The position numbers and the translations under genes were made by a program. Below, one piece after another: positions 8,227 to 16,783 of a stretch of 64,000 nucleotides of DNA. Position 1 is the stretch's first letter. Every line of letters starts with the position of its first letter. This DNA comes from Streptomyces sp. Isolate_45 (GTDB taxonomy: Bacteria; Actinomycetota; Actinomycetes; Streptomycetales; Streptomycetaceae): positions 40,410 through 104,409 of the forward strand of contig NZ_JANFAK020000009.1 in assembly GCF_024721315.2 (NCBI RefSeq), written 5' to 3'. The notes below the pieces were generated by a model. That model did not search any database, was not told the DNA's origin, and saw nothing but the letters and a program-made list of their open reading frames with translations.

Positions 8227-9230
8227 ACGCCGCTGATGACGCACGAATCGAATCGCCTACTCGTGAGGAACTCCTCCAGCGTTTCCCAGGGCTCTCCGAC
8301 GAGGAACTGCCGTTCGGCGCTCACGAACCGATCAAGGAGCACCTGATGCGTGAAGTAGCACGAGGTGACCTGGTCGCCGTCCCTCGACGCGTCAGGCGTC
8401 CCCTGCTGCTTGCCATCGGAGTGGCCGCAGCGGCCTGCGCCGTGGCGGTTGCCCTCACCATGAACGGGGCCGGTCCTGGTGAGACGGTCAAAGCCGCTCC
8501 TGCCGAGCCCGCGGCCGTAAGACTGTTGGATCGGCTCGCTCTGGCGGCGGCCTCATCGCCCGGGCCCTCCGTCCGCAACGGCCAGTTCATGTACACGAAA
8601 ACGGTCGGGCACTCGACTGCCCTGTCCGAAGTCCCCGGCGGGGGGATGGAAGCCTCCCCCACCGATGAGTCGGCCGAGCGTTGGCTGTCGGTCGATGGAT
8701 CGGCCGGCGTGACGACGCGAACCGCGACAGGATCCGGGACGCGCCCGCCCGACGGGGGCCTACCGAGCCTGAACAACCCCACGTACCGCTTCCTCGAAAC
8801 GCTGCCCACCGACCCGGATCGGCTGCTGGAGTTGATATACGAAGACACGCGCAGCCAACATGGACCTGGTTCCGGTTCGACCACCGGGCCCGATCAGCAG
8901 GCGTTCGTCGCGATCGGCGACCTGTTGCGGGGCTTCGAGGCCCCGCCTGGTCTGAGTGCGGCTCTCTACCGTGCGGCTGCCCGTATCCCCGGTGTCGTCC
9001 TGGTTCCCGAATCGAAGGACGCGGCCGGCCGGCCGGGCGTCGCGGTGGCGCGCGAGCACAACCACGAACGAACCGAGTGGATCTTCGACAAGCAGACTCT
9101 GCGGCTGCTGGGAGCTCGCGAGGTCGCACTCAGGGACAGCGCCTGGGGTAAGGCCGGAACGGTGATGACCTCGGTCGCCATCGTGGACCGAGGAGTCACC
9201 GATCTTCCCGGACAGTTGCCGACCCCCTGA
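8223..9230 (+). CDS. CU044_5270 family membrane protein, partner of the ECF sigma factor
   Basis: 335 aa. The first 57 residues are cytosolic and acidic, then one transmembrane helix (about residues 58-80, LLLAIGVAAAACAVAVALTM) leads to a 250-residue extracytoplasmic domain. This topology and the tail resemble the CU044_5270 family, found in actinobacteria directly downstream of ECF sigma genes. By position it may act as a membrane-bound anti-sigma or sensor, but the short N-terminus lacks the zinc-type HxxxCxxC motif of classical anti-sigma domains. GTG 8223 overlaps the sigma stop codon. Confidence 0.75.
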   Translation: MNAADDARIESPTREELLQRFPGLSDEELPFGAHEPIKEHLMREVARGDLVAVPRRVRRPLLLAIGVAAAACAVAVALTMNGAGPGETVKAAPAEPAAVRLLDRLALAAASSPGPSVRNGQFMYTKTVGHSTALSEVPGGGMEASPTDESAERWLSVDGSAGVTTRTATGSGTRPPDGGLPSLNNPTYRFLETLPTDPDRLLELIYEDTRSQHGPGSGSTTGPDQQAFVAIGDLLRGFEAPPGLSAALYRAAARIPGVVLVPESKDAAGRPGVAVAREHNHERTEWIFDKQTLRLLGAREVALRDSAWGKAGTVMTSVAIVDRGVTDLPGQLPTP

Positions 9231-9392
9231 GAGTGCTCACCGACCTCGGCTCGTCGGGGTGGGTCACGGTGCCGGCTGTCGCTACTCGGCACACGGCCAA
9301 CAACCCCGACGAGGCGGCCGGCCTTCCACGGTGGAAGCGACGGATCGAACCCCGCCCCACTCGGCCGGCCGGGCCCCACCGCTCAACCGCTG

Positions 9393-9851
9393 CTACTTCT
9401 CGGCCCCGACACTCATCCCCGTAGGGGCGGTGGCCAGGCGGGGCAGGGAACCGGATTCGTCCCCCTTCCATCCGGTTCGGGGGAACTGCTCCAGCGGGGC
9501 GGAGAGGGACGGTGCCTGGTGAATGGCGGATGACCAGTTCTCCGCGGAGACATCGAGACCCGCCAGAGGTGGGGTGTCCTGGCGAAAGTCATAAACAAGA
9601 AGTTCGCGGCTTCCGTCCCCACCGATGACGACGACGCCGGGGAAGCGCTCCTGGAACCCTCCGGCCTCGTCGAGGTCGATGAGCTCGGTCAGCCCGTCGA
9701 TCACCAGGAAGTCTTCAGCGGGAGGATCGAACCTACTCAGACTGCTTGTAGTGCCCAGGAAGTCCCGGTAGTCCTGCGGAAACCGGACCCGAAGTGCTGC
9801 TCGACCTGCGTGATCCGATCGTCGCTCGAACTCATCAAGCAGTTCTATCAA
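9393..9851 (-). CDS. SMI1/KNR4 (SUKH) family protein
   Basis: 152 aa. The segment FPQDYRDFLGTTSSLSRF, then a region with VIDGLTELIDLDEAGG and GVVVIGGDGSRELLVYDFR, matches the SUKH superfamily, including the conserved G-G-D-G turn before a beta-strand. SUKH proteins are often immunity proteins against contact-dependent or polymorphic toxins and also occur as general scaffold domains. No toxin gene is adjacent, so it may be an orphan immunity gene. The start is a TTG (LIELLDEF) because no ATG lies near; the initiation site is uncertain. 9231-9392 before it holds nothing recognisable. It diverges from the surface protein gene at 10113. Confidence 0.75.
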   Translation of the reverse strand: MIELLDEFERRSDHAGRAALRVRFPQDYRDFLGTTSSLSRFDPPAEDFLVIDGLTELIDLDEAGGFQERFPGVVVIGGDGSRELLVYDFRQDTPPLAGLDVSAENWSSAIHQAPSLSAPLEQFPRTGWKGDESGSLPRLATAPTGMSVGAEK

Positions 9852-10112
9852 GGGAATCGCCCGAAACTGATGGCGGTGGCCGACATGCGTGCCGCGGTGA
9901 GGAGGACGGGTTCAAGCTGCCCGAGTGGCGCGAAATCAAGAAAGTGGCCGAGTCGACCACCCCTGTCCAGCCCTCACGTGAAGCCGACGCCGATTCGTGA
10001 TCCATTGAGTGATCGACGGGCTGTCCGGACCATTTAGCCTGAGCGGATTCGAACGTCTTCGGGGGAGACCGGGCGTGTTCGCGCTCGGGAAGTCAGTCAG
10101 GGGGAAGAGCAA

Positions 10113-11519
10113 GTGAAGTTCACGCGCATGGCTGCCGTCGCCGCAGCCGCGGTGGTAGGACCGACGATGCTGGCCGGGCCCGCGATGGCCCAGGAAAGGC
10201 CTGCCGTCACCGTTCCCGATACGGCCCCTCAGGCCGACTCGGACGCGAGCACCGCGCCCGCGACATCGCCTGCCGCTCAGGCGCCCCCCGCGGCGGCGGA
10301 CAAGACCGTGGCCAGCCCGCGCTATCGCAACGACGGCCCCAAGGTCTCCGTGACGGGCGTCCCCGCCAGTTTCACGCCGGACGGGGACTGGACTCAGCTG
10401 ACCGTGACCGTCGACAACCGGGACCGCCTGCCGGTCACCGAATTCGTCGCGACGGTCGGAGTGACCCAGTACGACAGCCTCTTCCAGGCACGCCACATCG
10501 AGGCGCAGGTCCGCCAGGCGGACGGAACCTGGAAGTCCGTCACCCCGCAGACCGGCGGCGGGGGCAACTACTACGACATCAATCTCCCGAGCCGTGGTGT
10601 CTCACCCGGGGACCACTACACGGCCGACGTGCGGATCCGGTTCGTCGCCGGCACCCCGGCCGCGCCGTTCGAGCTGTATGTGAGCGGCGACGGCAAGGAT
10701 GAGAGTGGTCGGGTCGTCTCGCCCAGCACCTACTTCGACAGCCGCGTCGGTGACGCGAAGCCCGGGGGCGGCGATGGCGAGGAGACGCCGGCCACGACCG
10801 GCCCGAAGATCGGGTTGACGGGCCTGCCCCAGGCCGGTTTCAAGGCCGGAGGTGACTGGCGGGAGTTTTCGATGCGCGTCGACAACTCCGGCCAGGAGGC
10901 GATCGACGACTACCAGCTCGAACTCGTCCTGTGGGTGAAGAACGGAGCCTTCCGGCAGAGTGACATCAAGCTGGAGGTGTACGCACCGGACGCCTCCGGC
11001 ACGTGGGCCTGGCACCCGGTCGTCTCCGACGGATCCGAGGAAGTGTGGGTGCATGAACTCGCCACCGTCGACATCGAGAAGAACGAGGTGTTCGACCTCA
11101 AGCTGCGGCTGAAGTTCGACGCCAAGACGACACCGCACGACATTTCCCTGCACACCGGCGGGCAGAACGGTTGGGACGAGGGGTCGGTGCACTCCGAGGA
11201 AGTCAGCCACGCCTCGAAGGTGACGGCCGCCGACTCGGACGCCACACCCGGTCCCGGCGGAAACACCCCGAAGCCCGACGGCGGACACCAGCCCAAGCCC
11301 GGTGGGAATGACCCCAAGCCCGATGGCGGTAGCACGCCGGTGGACGGCGCGGGCAGCGGTTCGAACGCAGGGTCCGGTACGTCCGGCGGTACTGGCGGCC
11401 AACTGGCGGAAACCGGCACCGACGCGGCCACCAGCTGGGCACTGGGCGGCGCCGGTACGGCGCTCGCCCTGGGTGCGGCCCTCGTGGCCGGCACCGGACG
11501 ACGTCGCCGCACCACCTGA
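10113..11519 (+). CDS. LAETG-anchored cell-surface protein
   Basis: 468 aa. A signal peptide covers about residues 1-27 (AVVGPTMLAGPAMAQ). Two related beta-sandwich domains of about 130 residues follow, starting near 73 (KVSVTGVPASFTPDGDWTQL) and near 230 (KIGLTGLPQAGFKAGGDWRE); both begin with the same G-hP-x-x-F-x-x-G-x-D/GW pattern, so the protein contains an internal duplication. Then come a Pro/Gly/Lys stalk with repeated PKPDGG and PKPGG units, the sortase signal LAETG at 431-435, a hydrophobic helix and an RRRR tail. LAxTG is the class E sortase motif of streptomycetes, so the protein should be peptidoglycan-linked. GTG start with GGGGAAGAG RBS. No sortase gene is adjacent. Confidence 0.92.
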   Translation: MKFTRMAAVAAAAVVGPTMLAGPAMAQERPAVTVPDTAPQADSDASTAPATSPAAQAPPAAADKTVASPRYRNDGPKVSVTGVPASFTPDGDWTQLTVTVDNRDRLPVTEFVATVGVTQYDSLFQARHIEAQVRQADGTWKSVTPQTGGGGNYYDINLPSRGVSPGDHYTADVRIRFVAGTPAAPFELYVSGDGKDESGRVVSPSTYFDSRVGDAKPGGGDGEETPATTGPKIGLTGLPQAGFKAGGDWREFSMRVDNSGQEAIDDYQLELVLWVKNGAFRQSDIKLEVYAPDASGTWAWHPVVSDGSEEVWVHELATVDIEKNEVFDLKLRLKFDAKTTPHDISLHTGGQNGWDEGSVHSEEVSHASKVTAADSDATPGPGGNTPKPDGGHQPKPGGNDPKPDGGSTPVDGAGSGSNAGSGTSGGTGGQLAETGTDAATSWALGGAGTALALGAALVAGTGRRRRTT

Positions 11520-11523
11520 GACC

Positions 11524-11559
11524 CGACGCGCCGCACGAAGGACTCCGTGCGGCGCGTCG
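11524..11559 (+). terminator. Terminator of the surface-protein gene
   Basis: A perfect 13-bp stem (CGACGCGCCGCAC at 11524-11536, complement at 11547-11559) with a 10-base loop begins 4 bp after the stop codon. The remaining 11560-11832 holds no gene I can support. Confidence 0.85.
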
Positions 11560-11832
11560 CGCTGGGCGCCGGCCCGGAGCGGGGCGCTCTGGGGTTGCTG
11601 GACGGGTGAGGGCTCGCCCGCACGGCAGTGCCGGCCTCGGACGTCGCGCACCGGCGCGTTCCGGGCCGCGGCCATGAGCCCCGGGGCACGGGTACGCTCC
11701 CACACCCCGACGTCATCGTGCGGCGTGTGGCGTGTCTCCGTGGGACCCGCCCCGATGGGCGCGGAGCCGTTCGGTGATCTCTCGTAGGGAAGGACGAGGT
11801 CCACTCGGCGGCCACTGCGGCACAATCACGGG

Positions 11833-12951
11833 ATGATCGGCAGACGGATCACCCACCGCACCGCGGACGGCGTCCGCATACCCGGAACCTGGCGGCACGC
11901 CTTCATCCGCAACGGCAGATACTTCCTCACCGACCTCTTCATCTATGCCGACGGACTCATCGACTGCTGGGGCCTGGTCACCATCGAGGAGTTCGAGGAG
12001 AAGCTCCGGACCGGCTGGGTGGCCGCCACCATCCCGGACGGTGCCGAAGCGGCCGCGCACGATCTGGGGCGCTGGAAGTTCAGCGACCCGCGGAGCCGAC
12101 TCACCCCTGAACTGTTGCTCGCCGAAGTCCTCGACACCATAGACCAGTTGAACCAGCGGCCCGACTCGACCGGCCGTTGCCTGGCCGCCGTCGATGCCTT
12201 CCTCGCAGATCGGACAGAGGAGAACCGGGCCGCGGCACACACCGCCTTCCTGGCCATTCCAGCCTCGCGGCGCCGCTACGCGCTGGGCGACATGGACAGA
12301 AAGGACTGGCCGCTGCGGGTCCTGGTGGCAGGGCCCGGAGGTCAGACCTACCTGGCGAATGACCCGCCGGTCTCACAGGAGAGCTACGACAGGGCCCTCA
12401 CGTACTTCGAGGAGCGCGCCCGCTGGAGTGCGGAGCGCGGCACGCACGTCCCGGCCGACGGCCCGGCGGCCCCGCACGCCCCGGCGGTCCAGCTCTGTCA
12501 CTCCTATCCGAACAAGCCGGTGGTCGATCCAGGCCACCTCGGATTGCGCAACGACTACCCCGCACCCATCTCCGTCGAAGAGGTCGTCTACCCCTCCGTC
12601 GCCCACGCCTACTGGGCCCTGTCGGTCACTCAGCCCGATGCCCGCAGCGCGATCACGGCAGCGGACACCGCTGCCGAAGCACGCAAGCTCGCGGCTGCGA
12701 CAGCTCGCCTTGAGAGCTGGGAGCACGTCCGCGCCGCCGTCATGACCAGTTTGCTCCGCGCCAAGTACGACCAGCATCCCGAGCTGGCCGAGATCCTGTT
12801 GGCGACGGGCGACGCCACCGTGATCTACGACGACATCGAATCGGCCTTCTGGGGTGACAACGCCGGCCGCGGCCGCAACTGGACCGGCCGTCTCCTCGAA
12901 CTTGTCCGCTCCGAACTACACATGAGACGAATCGGGATCCCCGGGCTGTGA
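11833..12951 (+). CDS. NADAR-domain protein with an extra N-terminal domain
   Basis: 372 aa. The C-terminal part (about residues 235-372) resembles the NADAR superfamily (YbiA/DUF1768): VVYPSVAHAYWALS near the start, ATGDATVIYDDIESAFWG, and the closing GRNWTGRLLELVRSEL. NADAR proteins bind NAD/ADP-ribose-type ligands and some remove ADP-ribose from guanine. The N-terminal 230 residues, starting with a beta-rich YFLTDLFIYADGLIDCWG block, are not a family I can name for certain. ATG 11833 follows CACGGG and lies close to a possible -10, so the mRNA may be nearly leaderless. The stop overlaps a possible GTG of a following frame. Confidence 0.75.
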   Translation: MIGRRITHRTADGVRIPGTWRHAFIRNGRYFLTDLFIYADGLIDCWGLVTIEEFEEKLRTGWVAATIPDGAEAAAHDLGRWKFSDPRSRLTPELLLAEVLDTIDQLNQRPDSTGRCLAAVDAFLADRTEENRAAAHTAFLAIPASRRRYALGDMDRKDWPLRVLVAGPGGQTYLANDPPVSQESYDRALTYFEERARWSAERGTHVPADGPAAPHAPAVQLCHSYPNKPVVDPGHLGLRNDYPAPISVEEVVYPSVAHAYWALSVTQPDARSAITAADTAAEARKLAAATARLESWEHVRAAVMTSLLRAKYDQHPELAEILLATGDATVIYDDIESAFWGDNAGRGRNWTGRLLELVRSELHMRRIGIPGL

Positions 12952-13328
12952 CCGGGCCAGGTGTGGCCTCCAAGGCTTTTGGTGAACGGCTCACGCGGGT
13001 GAAGCGCGAGCATCGGCGGAAGGCCCTACCGTCGGCCCTTGCGGACCGTCCGCACCCTCGCGCCGGAGAACGGCCTGGAGCTTGCCAAGGTCGCGGGGCG
13101 TCGCCTGCTCCTACAGCGGTTTCGCCGCGTTCCGGCGGCAGCCGGCGCGAGCCGAGGGCGTCGAACGCAGCCGGCCGACGGCAAGACGGGCCGACAGGCG
13201 AATGCCGGTTGCCCGACCGGGAGAAGCTGATCGATCTTCCGGGGGACGGGATGTGGCATCGTTCCAACCGCGTGCGGGCAGAAGCGGCGGCGTTGGATCA
13301 GGAAGAGACTCGCAGGGGGTACCCGTGA
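12948..13328 (+). CDS. Doubtful hypothetical frame between NADAR and the next gene
   Basis: A 126-codon frame begins with a GTG overlapping the NADAR stop (GTGA) and ends overlapping the GTG of the next gene (GTGA at 13325-13328). Overlaps at both ends look operonic. However, the middle third is Arg/Pro/Ala-rich with unbiased third positions, and only the ends (KAFGERLTRVKREHRR and LPDREKLIDLPGDGMW) read like protein. It may be a decayed gene or an intergenic region. No family is recognised. Confidence 0.25.
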   Translation: MTGPGVASKAFGERLTRVKREHRRKALPSALADRPHPRAGERPGACQGRGASPAPTAVSPRSGGSRREPRASNAAGRRQDGPTGECRLPDREKLIDLPGDGMWHRSNRVRAEAAALDQEETRRGYP

Positions 13329-13606
13329 CGGACGAGACAGACCCGAAGCCGGTCGCGATCTCGACGTTCCGCAGAAGGACTGCGGACGGATTCACGCTCG
13401 CGGCTTTCGTCATCGATGAGAGGGAGTGCGCATCTCCTGAGGAAATGAAGTCGATCAGGAAGGAAGCCTCCACCGAGATCCGGCGTCGACGCATCGTCGG
13501 AGAGTACGAGACCCGCTGGGCGAAGGCCGGCGAGTTGCCGTCGACCCTGCCTCGGTGGGCGGAATACAGGAGACAGCTGGAAGCCGCGGATCAAGAGTCG
13601 TCCTGA
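13325..13606 (+). CDS. Hypothetical protein, 93 aa
   Basis: GTG 13325 follows a good RBS (CAGGGGGT). The protein is charged and helical in its second half (EEMKSIRKEASTEIRRRRIV), with an N-terminal strand-rich segment (VAISTFRRRTADGFTLAAFV). There is no signal peptide or membrane helix. No family is recognised. It precedes a broken HD-domain gene on the same strand. Confidence 0.5.
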   Translation: MTDETDPKPVAISTFRRRTADGFTLAAFVIDERECASPEEMKSIRKEASTEIRRRRIVGEYETRWAKAGELPSTLPRWAEYRRQLEAADQESS

Positions 13607-13689
13607 CCCATCGGGTGTTCGGCGCGCCGCCACGACCGGGACACCGCCCGCCGACAGTTGGCGGTGCTCGCTCCGGAGGCTCGGCGCAG

Positions 13690-14135
13690 CGCCTCGGGGA
13701 GGCCGTCGCGTTCGCAGAAGACGCGCATGGGGTTCAGTGGATGCCCGCCGGTGAGCCGTATGTGGAGCGTCTCCTGGAGCCGGTGGAGATCCTCGCCCGG
13801 GGCGCGGGCATCGGCGACGAGGACCTGCTGGTCGCGGCCGCACTCCACGACGTCGTGGAGGACACCGACCGCGCAGGGGAGGTCGGTGAGCGGTTCGGCC
13901 ACCGGGTCGAGGAGCGGGTGGGCTGGGTGACGACGCCGGAGCCCGAGGCTCACGAGGGATCCTGCGGAGGCGCGTGACCGCGGCCCTCTGAGCCCGTGTC
14001 CCGCCCTGCCGAAGGTCCTGGTGCTCAAGCCGGCGGACCGGTTCGGCAACGTACAGCGACTTGATGGGCACCCGTGGCCCGCGAGCGGCGTTCCCATCAC
14101 CGCGAGGCCTGTCGCCACCTGGAGGACGGGGCGCC
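13690..14135 (+). pseudogene. Decayed RelA/SpoT-like HD phosphohydrolase
   Basis: Pieces of one HD-domain protein appear in successive frames. The first, ending at 13977, reads FAEDAHGVQWMPAGEPYVER, then LLVAAALHDVVEDTD (the metal-binding HD in LHDVVEDT) and FGHRVEERVGWVTTPEPE. About 14015-14055 in a second frame gives VLKPADRFGNVQRL, the later conserved helix (usually LKLADRLxNVxxL). Around 14065-14130 a third frame gives PVAREQRSHHREACRHLE. The order and spacing match the family, which hydrolyses (p)ppGpp or nucleotides, so at least two frameshifts have destroyed the gene. The initiator Met region is also unclear. Confidence 0.7.
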
Positions 14136-14403
14136 CTCGGCGATGCCTTGACGCCCGACCTCGGCGCGAATGCCCGGGCGCGGGGTGGCCGCCGGCGCGG
14201 GCCTTGCCGCAGACGGTGGCCGATCTGGCCCGGAGCCCCTCTCTTGCGGCGCCGGCGGAATGACGGACACATCCGGTACCCGACCCCCTGTGTGGTTCGC
14301 GGAGGCACCGGGGACGGGCGAATCCCGCAACCCCGCCGAACCGTGCCCCCGTCGCGGCGATACTCGGTGGATCCGGTCGGGTGGGCGCCGCAGGATGGGG
14401 TGT

Positions 14404-14958
14404 ATGAGTCTGCCGATCGTTGAGCACCGGGTGGAGTTCCTGCGGCACCCCCACCCCGGATACCCGCACCTCATGGCCTGGGGCATCCGTATCGAAGGCA
14501 CCGACCTGCGCGTCCTGGTCGCGGAGGCGACCCGTGCGCTCTGGGGCCGGGAGCTCGACGAGGACGACGACACCCCGCAGGAGCGGGACGAGTTCCTGCT
14601 GCGCCAACACGCCCCGCTGTACCTGGACGACGACGGCGAAGACGACGGCGACGACGGCGCCCGAGCCCGAGCCCATTTCCTGGGCGACGCCGCACCGCGC
14701 CTCCGCGACCGCGACACCGGCGCCCTGTTCCTCCTGGGCTGCTCCTGCGGGATCGACGGCTGCTGGCCCCTGCTCGCCAGGGTCCACGTCACGGCGAGGG
14801 AGGTCACCTGGTCCGGCTTCTACCAACCCCACCGGCCGCAGTGGGGCGAACTGCCCCTGGGCCCCTACGTCTTCCCGCGCCCGTCCTACGACGAGGCCGT
14901 GGCCGCGCCGGTCCCTCTCACCGAGGACCCGCTGGCCCCTCTGCTGGGCGAGGGCTAG
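14404..14958 (+). CDS. Conserved-looking hypothetical protein, 184 aa
   Basis: ATG 14404 to TAG 14958. The protein has a central acidic Asp/Glu run (about residues 76-84) and then LLGCSCGIDGCWPLLARV, a Cys-x-Cys-Gly-x3-Cys cluster that could bind metal. The C-terminus is Pro-rich (LGPYVFPRPSYDEAVAAP). There is no signal peptide or membrane segment. I do not recognise a named family. Codon use is typical of the neighbours, so it is very likely a real gene. 14959-15190 holds nothing I can support. Confidence 0.7.
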   Translation: MSLPIVEHRVEFLRHPHPGYPHLMAWGIRIEGTDLRVLVAEATRALWGRELDEDDDTPQERDEFLLRQHAPLYLDDDGEDDGDDGARARAHFLGDAAPRLRDRDTGALFLLGCSCGIDGCWPLLARVHVTAREVTWSGFYQPHRPQWGELPLGPYVFPRPSYDEAVAAPVPLTEDPLAPLLGEG

Positions 14959-15190
14959 CCACCAGTCAGGGGGACCGGCACCGTCGTGAGCGGCTGCGGC
15001 CGGTGGGCGGTGGTCGCCGCCGCGCTTCCGGAACGGCCGCAGCGTGCTCGGCGGCGGGCAACGCGCAGATCGACCCGGAATCGGCCGTCTTCGACCGGGC
15101 GCACTGAGCCGTGCCGTGCCGGGTGGGAACCGGAACCCGCTGCCGACGCCCGGTCGCTGAAAATACTGGATGCTGACGGCTACCGGAGGC

Positions 15191-16582
15191 TCAGTCACCC
15201 CCGCAGCTCGACCCGCAACCGGAGCCGCAGCCGCCCCCCGTGTGCCGGTTGCCGGAGCCGCTCCCGCGCCCCCGGGTCGACGAGCCGCGCGGTGGATTCC
15301 TGCGGCGGTTCTCCGCCTCGCGCTCCGCCTCCCGCCGGCGCTCCGCCCTCTCCTGCTCCTCGCGGAGCCGCTCGCGCTGACGGGTAGGACCGTCCGCCGG
15401 TTCCCACGGGCCCAGACCGTGGCGGCGGTCCGGACGGAGCGGAACCGTGGTCACGGTCGCGTACATCCGGCCCATCTCCTGCCGGCGGTGGTATTCGGCA
15501 CAGGCGTATTCGAGGACGACTTCGTCGCCCTCCACGAGGGTGCCGTAAAGGACCGCTTCGAAGGGCTCGTGCGTGGGATCGATGTCGTGGTGCCCGTTCC
15601 CCACTCCGTAAGCCGAGCCGCTGCCCAGCAGCCGTGTCCTGGCGCGGGTGTCGTTCTTGCGGGGGAGGTACGCGATCAGGGGCGCCGCCGAGCGGGTGCG
15701 GGCGTCCGGGCACACCCAGTGGCGCCCGTCCGCTCCGGCTCGCACGCCCACGATCAGGGCCGGTTGTGGCTCCTCGTGCATCCGCCGGGCCGCCCGGTAG
15801 GCGAGTTGGCCCCGGCCGTAGGAGGTCGTACCGGCCACGAGGAGCACCAGACCGATGCCCTGGTGCCCGACGGCGTCGTAGGCGACGCCGGACGCGGTCG
15901 GTTCCCCGAACAGGCCGTCGGCGAGGATGGCCGCGGCGACCAGGCAGAGCGCCACCCCGGTGTAGATCTGCTGGTGTCCGCGGTGGCCGTCCGATTCCGG
16001 AGTGCCTTGAGGCAGCGGGAAGCGGCGCCTTCCCGCGGCGGCGAGGGCCAGGGCCCGCTGCCGGCGTCGGGCCCGCAGCCGCAGACAGCTTCCTGTGAAC
16101 GCGACCGCCCCGGCGGTGAGGATGACCAGCCACCCGGCCCTCGCCGGATGGTCCAGGTCGCCGGACCGGGCCAAAGTCAGAGCTGCTTCCCCGGCGACGA
16201 ACACGGCCGCCGGTATCGCGGCGACCGGAACGTACCGGTACCAGAGGGGCAGGGCGGTCAGCAGGATCAGCCCCGGATACCTCCGCCAGTCCGTGCCGTC
16301 CGCGGGCCCGCTGTGCCAGGCCGCGGACGTGGACGAGAGAGCGAACAGCAGGACGTACCCCGCCGCCACCAGGACGGCCAAGGCCCAACCGCCCACGGTC
16401 GGGGCGAGAGCGGTCGGGACCGCCGCCTTCCGCCACCGTTCGGCGTCGGCCACGGCCCAGGTGGCCATGCCGCCTCCGGACACGGACCGGGAGGCGACAC
16501 CGTCCCGGGTCACGGACCAGGTGGGGACACCGTCTTCGGGCAGAGTCCCGAGCGGTAGATATTTGATGTGATATTCCGTCAC
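15191..16582 (-). CDS. Multi-pass membrane protein with Cys/Gly-rich tail
   Basis: 463 aa from a GTG start. Residues 1-50 are soluble, followed by about six transmembrane helices: two or three near 55-130 (WALAVLVAAGYVLLFALSS, then YVPVAAIPAAVFVAGEA), one near 150, and two near 205-250 (GVALCLVAAAILADGLFG and GIGLVLLVAGTTSYG). The soluble part, about 260-400, contains a strand-rich block. A strongly charged helix of ERLREEQERAERRREAER type comes next, and the tail GCGSGCGSSCGGD ends the protein. Streptomyces genomes carry several such proteins of unknown role. The Cys-rich tail could be a metal site or anchor; that is inference. Confidence 0.75.
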   Translation of the reverse strand: MTEYHIKYLPLGTLPEDGVPTWSVTRDGVASRSVSGGGMATWAVADAERWRKAAVPTALAPTVGGWALAVLVAAGYVLLFALSSTSAAWHSGPADGTDWRRYPGLILLTALPLWYRYVPVAAIPAAVFVAGEAALTLARSGDLDHPARAGWLVILTAGAVAFTGSCLRLRARRRQRALALAAAGRRRFPLPQGTPESDGHRGHQQIYTGVALCLVAAAILADGLFGEPTASGVAYDAVGHQGIGLVLLVAGTTSYGRGQLAYRAARRMHEEPQPALIVGVRAGADGRHWVCPDARTRSAAPLIAYLPRKNDTRARTRLLGSGSAYGVGNGHHDIDPTHEPFEAVLYGTLVEGDEVVLEYACAEYHRRQEMGRMYATVTTVPLRPDRRHGLGPWEPADGPTRQRERLREEQERAERRREAEREAENRRRNPPRGSSTRGRGSGSGNRHTGGGCGSGCGSSCGGD

Positions 16583-16783
16583 CGGGCCACCGCCACGCGC
16601 CGCCCCCGTATGCCCATCCCCGCACGCTCCTAGGCTCGTTCCCCCCGTGCATTAATGGCCAGTCTGCCCGCCAGGGCCTCCCACCCCACCTCGAAGAGCG
16701 CTTTCGAGCCAAGAACGCCGTCCGACACCATCAAGCCGCTGTCCGCTCGGAATCCGACCGGGCGGACAGCCGCAAGGCCCGCG

